Made by a program: the position numbers and the translations under genes
Origin: Berkiella sp964502705
Lineage (GTDB): Bacteria; Pseudomonadota; Gammaproteobacteria; Berkiellales; Berkiellaceae
DNA length: 17,559 bases
NCBI GenBank assembly: GCA_964502705.1
Contig: CAZCXZ010000071.1
Span: 1 to 17,559 of the forward strand
Direction of reading: 5' to 3'
Part shown: piece by piece, positions 15,096 to 17,559 of the stretch
How positions within the stretch are numbered: the first letter of the stretch is position 1
Layout of the letters: each line of letters opens with the position of its first letter
The notes under the pieces: model-generated
Databases searched by the model: none
What the model was told of the DNA's origin: nothing
The model's input: only the letters and a program-made list of their open reading frames with translations

Positions 15096-15452
15096 ATGAG
15101 TAATCTGGTTGAAATTCAAAGTCAAATTGAAAAACTGCAGAAACAGGCAAGTGAGATCAGATCCCGTGAGTTTGATAAAACGGTGCAGGAAATACGGGCC
15201 ATGATGGACGCATTTGGCATTACCGTCAAAGACCTCAGTTCCGGAAAATCGCGTGGCGCAAAGAGCAAGTCAAAGAAGGTGGCCGCGACCCGTGTGGGCG
15301 GGCCAGGCAAAAAGAAAAGCACTTCTGTACTGGCAGCAAAATACCGGGGGCCGGCTGGTGAAACCTGGAGTGGGCGTGGCTTGACGCCTCGCTGGTTGGC
15401 CGCTTTGTTGGCTCAAGGCAAAACAAAAGAAGAGTTCGCCGTCAAAAGCTAG
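15096..15452 (+). CDS. H-NS family nucleoid-associated protein
   Basis: A 118-residue protein with the two-part H-NS layout. An N-terminal coiled coil (MSNLVEIQSQIEKLQKQASEIR, to about residue 45) would mediate oligomerisation. A Lys/Ser/Gly-rich linker (about 48-78) follows. The C-terminal DNA-binding domain has AKYRGPAGETWSGRG (81-95) and LTPRWLAALL (96-105), the beta-proteobacterial version of the H-NS core that enters the minor groove of A+T-rich DNA. An ATG at 15081 is in frame, but the start at 15096 is preferred because AAAGG (15084-15088) sits seven bases upstream. H-NS proteins silence horizontally acquired, A+T-rich genes. Being placed inside the polysaccharide locus, between the initiating transferase and the dehydratase, suggests it may control that locus or has been carried in with it. 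Confidence 0.9.
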   Translation: MSNLVEIQSQIEKLQKQASEIRSREFDKTVQEIRAMMDAFGITVKDLSSGKSRGAKSKSKKVAATRVGGPGKKKSTSVLAAKYRGPAGETWSGRGLTPRWLAALLAQGKTKEEFAVKS

Positions 15453-15482
15453 TGTGAATCAGAGGGCAGGTCAGGGGGATCA

Positions 15483-17363
15483 ATGCAGAGCAGAATTTTG
15501 GGCTGGCCACGGGCGGCCAAGCTGGCGGTGGTTATTGCGGTCGACATTGTTCTGGCATTGCTCTCCACCTGGATAGCTTTCACGCTCCGGCTGGATGAAT
15601 TGCATTCGCCGAGCGGCGCGCAATGGTGGGTTTATGGGCTTGCGCCGTTGCTGGCCATTCCTGTATTCGTCAAGTTTGGTCTTTACCGGGCCATTTTCAG
15701 GTACACAGGGCAGGCGGCGTTAAAGGCCACCGGGCAAGCCGTGGTGGTGTTCGGCATGGCTTTTACGGCCGTGTTGGTATGGCAGCAGTGGCCGGGTGTG
15801 CCGCGTAGCCTGGGTGTGTTGCAGCCCCTGATCTTTTTGCTGCTGGTCGGGGCCAGCCGGGCCTTGGCTCGATTCTGGCTGGCGGGTCTGGGCGGCGCAC
15901 AAAGGCAGGCCGAAGGGCGCCTCCTGATTTACGGCGCGGGCACGGCGGGTGTGCAAACAGCTTCGGCGATGGGCATATCGAGGCAATTTTCCCTGCTGGG
16001 TTTTGTCGATGATGACGCGGCCAAGGTCGGCCGCAGCATCAACGGTGTACCGGTGTTCGCCCCGCCGGAAGTGCCTGGCTTGGTGGCCCGGCTAGGCGTG
16101 ACGGACATTTTGCTGGCTTTGCCCAGCTCCTCACGCGAACGGCGCAACCGGATCATCGATAGCCTGCGCTCGGTGCCGGTTCATATTCGCACTCTACCGG
16201 GCTTGGCCGATCTGGCCACGGGGCGCGTCACGGTGCAGGATTTCAAGGAACTTGACATTGAAGATCTGCTGGGCCGCGACACGGTGCCGCCCAACACGGA
16301 CTTGCTAGCTCGCAATCTGGCGGACAAGGTCGTTCTTGTGACTGGCGCGGGTGGAAGCATCGGCAGTGAGTTGTGCCGGCAGATTCTGGCGGAGCACCCT
16401 CGCCAGTTGCTATTGCTGGACCACAACGAGTTTGGTCTTTACAGCATTCACCAGGAATTACAGGGCTTGTGCACGGCCCAGGAGTTGGGTTGCGATCTGG
16501 TGCCGCTTCTGGGAAGTGTGGCCAGCCCCCCGCGCTTGCAGGAAATCTGTCGCACCTACAGACCTGCGACGGTTTACCATGCGGCGGCCTACAAGCATGT
16601 GCCCATGGTGGAGTCCAATCCGGCAGAAGGCATTGCCAATAATGTGTTCGGTACGCTCAACATGGCGCGCGCCGCGATGGAGAGCGGAGTCGCCCAGTTC
16701 ATACTGGTGTCTACCGACAAGGCTGTGCGCCCCACAAACGTCATGGGAGCCAGCAAGCGCATGGCCGAACTTGTTTTGCAGGTCTTGGCTGGGCAAGCCG
16801 GAGAATCGGCCACATGTTTTGGCATGGTTCGCTTCGGGAACGTGCTAGGGTCCAGCGGCAGTGTGGTTCCCCTGTTTCGCAGGCAGCTTGCCGGTGGCGG
16901 CCCGTTGACGGTAACGCACCCGGAAGTCACCCGGTATTTCATGACCATTCCCGAGGCGGCCCAGCTGGTGCTGCAGGCCGGTGCCATGGCTCGGGGCGGC
17001 GAAGTGTTTGTGCTGGACATGGGTGAGCCCGTCAGAATCATGGATCTGGCCCGCCGCATGGTGGAGCTGTCTGGGCTGAGCGTGCGCGACGAAGTCAATG
17101 TGGGCGGTGATATTGAAATTGCCATCACGGGTTTGCGACCCGGTGAAAAACTGTACGAAGAGTTGCTGATTGGCGACAACCCGTCGCCCACCACACACCC
17201 GCGCATCATGAAAGCGCATGAAGATTACCTGACCTGGCCCGTCCTCGAAGTGCACTTGCAGACACTGCGACGTGCCGCTGATAGCAGCGATGTGCCCGCC
17301 ATCAAGGCCGTGCTTCGGGCATGTGTCCACGGTTATGGCGAGCAGGCTACCCAATTTACGTGA
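15483..17363 (+). CDS. wbpM: Membrane-bound NDP-sugar 4,6-dehydratase (WbpM/PglF/CapD type)
   Basis: A 626-residue protein of typical full length. Four N-terminal membrane helices (about 12-37, 48-66, 82-101, 111-128) anchor it in the inner membrane. A Rossmann-like CoA-binding domain follows with LLIYGAGTAG (147-156). The catalytic SDR domain starts at KVVLVTGAGGSIGSEL (282-297), with HAAAYKHVPMVESNP (366-380) and VSTDKAVRPTNVMGASK (409-425), where M421 replaces the usual Tyr and K425 is retained. It ends with GLRPGEKLYEELL. The family makes UDP-2-acetamido-2,6-dideoxy-D-xylo-4-hexulose from UDP-GlcNAc with retained C5 configuration, the precursor of D-QuiNAc, D-FucNAc and bacillosamine. No reductase or aminotransferase that would complete these sugars lies beside it in the window. 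AGGGGG (15473-15478) shortly before the ATG supports the start. Confidence 0.93.
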   Translation: MQSRILGWPRAAKLAVVIAVDIVLALLSTWIAFTLRLDELHSPSGAQWWVYGLAPLLAIPVFVKFGLYRAIFRYTGQAALKATGQAVVVFGMAFTAVLVWQQWPGVPRSLGVLQPLIFLLLVGASRALARFWLAGLGGAQRQAEGRLLIYGAGTAGVQTASAMGISRQFSLLGFVDDDAAKVGRSINGVPVFAPPEVPGLVARLGVTDILLALPSSSRERRNRIIDSLRSVPVHIRTLPGLADLATGRVTVQDFKELDIEDLLGRDTVPPNTDLLARNLADKVVLVTGAGGSIGSELCRQILAEHPRQLLLLDHNEFGLYSIHQELQGLCTAQELGCDLVPLLGSVASPPRLQEICRTYRPATVYHAAAYKHVPMVESNPAEGIANNVFGTLNMARAAMESGVAQFILVSTDKAVRPTNVMGASKRMAELVLQVLAGQAGESATCFGMVRFGNVLGSSGSVVPLFRRQLAGGGPLTVTHPEVTRYFMTIPEAAQLVLQAGAMARGGEVFVLDMGEPVRIMDLARRMVELSGLSVRDEVNVGGDIEIAITGLRPGEKLYEELLIGDNPSPTTHPRIMKAHEDYLTWPVLEVHLQTLRRAADSSDVPAIKAVLRACVHGYGEQATQFT

Positions 17364-17420
17364 ATTCCCCGATTTTGCGGGTATGCGGCACAATTTGATT
17401 CCCCACTAAAAATTCCCGCA

Positions 17421-17559
17421 ATGAGCCATTCTTCCTCCCCCGACCCCGACCTCTCCCACGTAGGCCCGCGCGACAAGGCCGAAATTCTGGCGCAGGCGTT
17501 GCCCTACATCCGCAAGTTCCACGGCAAGACGCTGGTCATCAAGTACGGCGGCAATGCCA
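17421..17559 (+). CDS. argB: Acetylglutamate kinase, N-terminus (partial)
   Basis: The first 46 residues run to the window edge. PRDKAEILAQALPYIRKFHG (15-34) followed by KTLVIKYGGNA (36-46) is the conserved ArgB N-terminus; KYGGNA contains the phosphate-binding Lys and glycine loop of the amino-acid kinase fold. ArgB phosphorylates N-acetylglutamate in arginine synthesis and is an unrelated housekeeping gene, so the polysaccharide locus ends at or just before it. The start ATG follows a 57-base gap after the dehydratase stop. No good promoter or terminator could be identified in that gap. Confidence 0.93.
   Translation, partial: MSHSSSPDPDLSHVGPRDKAEILAQALPYIRKFHGKTLVIKYGGNA

Noticed and set aside
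17370..17420. Possible terminator (CCCCG...CGGG) and promoter (CACAAT) between the dehydratase and argB
   Set aside because: The stem is only about four base pairs with no T-run, and CACAAT at 17389-17394 has no recognisable -35 sequence at the right distance.
1..17559. CRISPR arrays, tRNA genes, insertion sequences or phage genes
   Set aside because: No regularly spaced repeats, cloverleaf sequences, transposase motifs or terminal inverted repeats were seen on reading either strand.

Overview
The window is a surface-polysaccharide (O-antigen or capsule type) biosynthesis locus, with every gene on the + strand. It most likely comes from a betaproteobacterium, probably Burkholderiales. The N-terminus of ArgB at the right edge is of the type seen in that group, and so are the H-NS-like protein with a C-terminal KYRGP/SGRG DNA-binding core and the four-membrane-segment WbpM-type dehydratase. 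This placement rests on recalled family resemblance, not on a search.

Layout. (1) Positions 1-111 are the tail of a membrane protein that begins outside the window. (2) Positions 137-5216 are a tightly packed block: two FkbM-type methyltransferases, a GT2 glycosyltransferase, a short GDP-mannose 4,6-dehydratase-like SDR and a TylCIII/TcaB9-type sugar C-methyltransferase. The last two suggest a 3-C-methyl-branched 6-deoxyhexose. The C-methyltransferase carries an 11-G run inside its zinc-binding domain. (3) Positions 5307-10244 hold a polysaccharide deacetylase fused to a WbsX/GH99-like domain, a GT4 glycosyltransferase, a poorly explained stretch with two very small ORFs, and a Wzy-like polymerase. 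The GT4-to-Wzy part is visibly A+T-rich. (4) Positions 10232-14455 are a WbuB-type glycosyltransferase followed by an RmlD-like reductase, a CapE/FnlA-type 5-inverting UDP-GlcNAc 4,6-dehydratase and a WecB/FnlC-type 2-epimerase. This is an N-acetyl-6-deoxy-L-hexosamine cassette. The stand-alone, cupin-less reductase fits UDP-L-QuiNAc or L-RhaNAc better than UDP-L-FucNAc. (5) Positions 14478-17363 are a small initiating sugar-phosphate transferase, an H-NS-family protein and a WbpM/PglF-type retaining dehydratase. (6) Positions 17421 onward are the start of argB, which marks the housekeeping boundary.

How the parts work together (inference). The WbpM-type protein and the small phosphoglycosyltransferase would supply and attach the first HexNAc-type sugar to undecaprenyl phosphate. 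The L-HexNAc cassette and WbuB-like enzyme would add an L-6-deoxy-amino sugar. The GT2, GT4 and WbsX enzymes would extend the repeat, possibly with a C-methylated deoxyhexose. The FkbM proteins and the deacetylase would decorate it, and Wzy would polymerise it. No Wzx flippase is complete in the window; the truncated membrane protein at the left edge may be one, but its C-terminus alone cannot show this. No tRNA, rRNA, CRISPR array, insertion sequence or transposase is visible.
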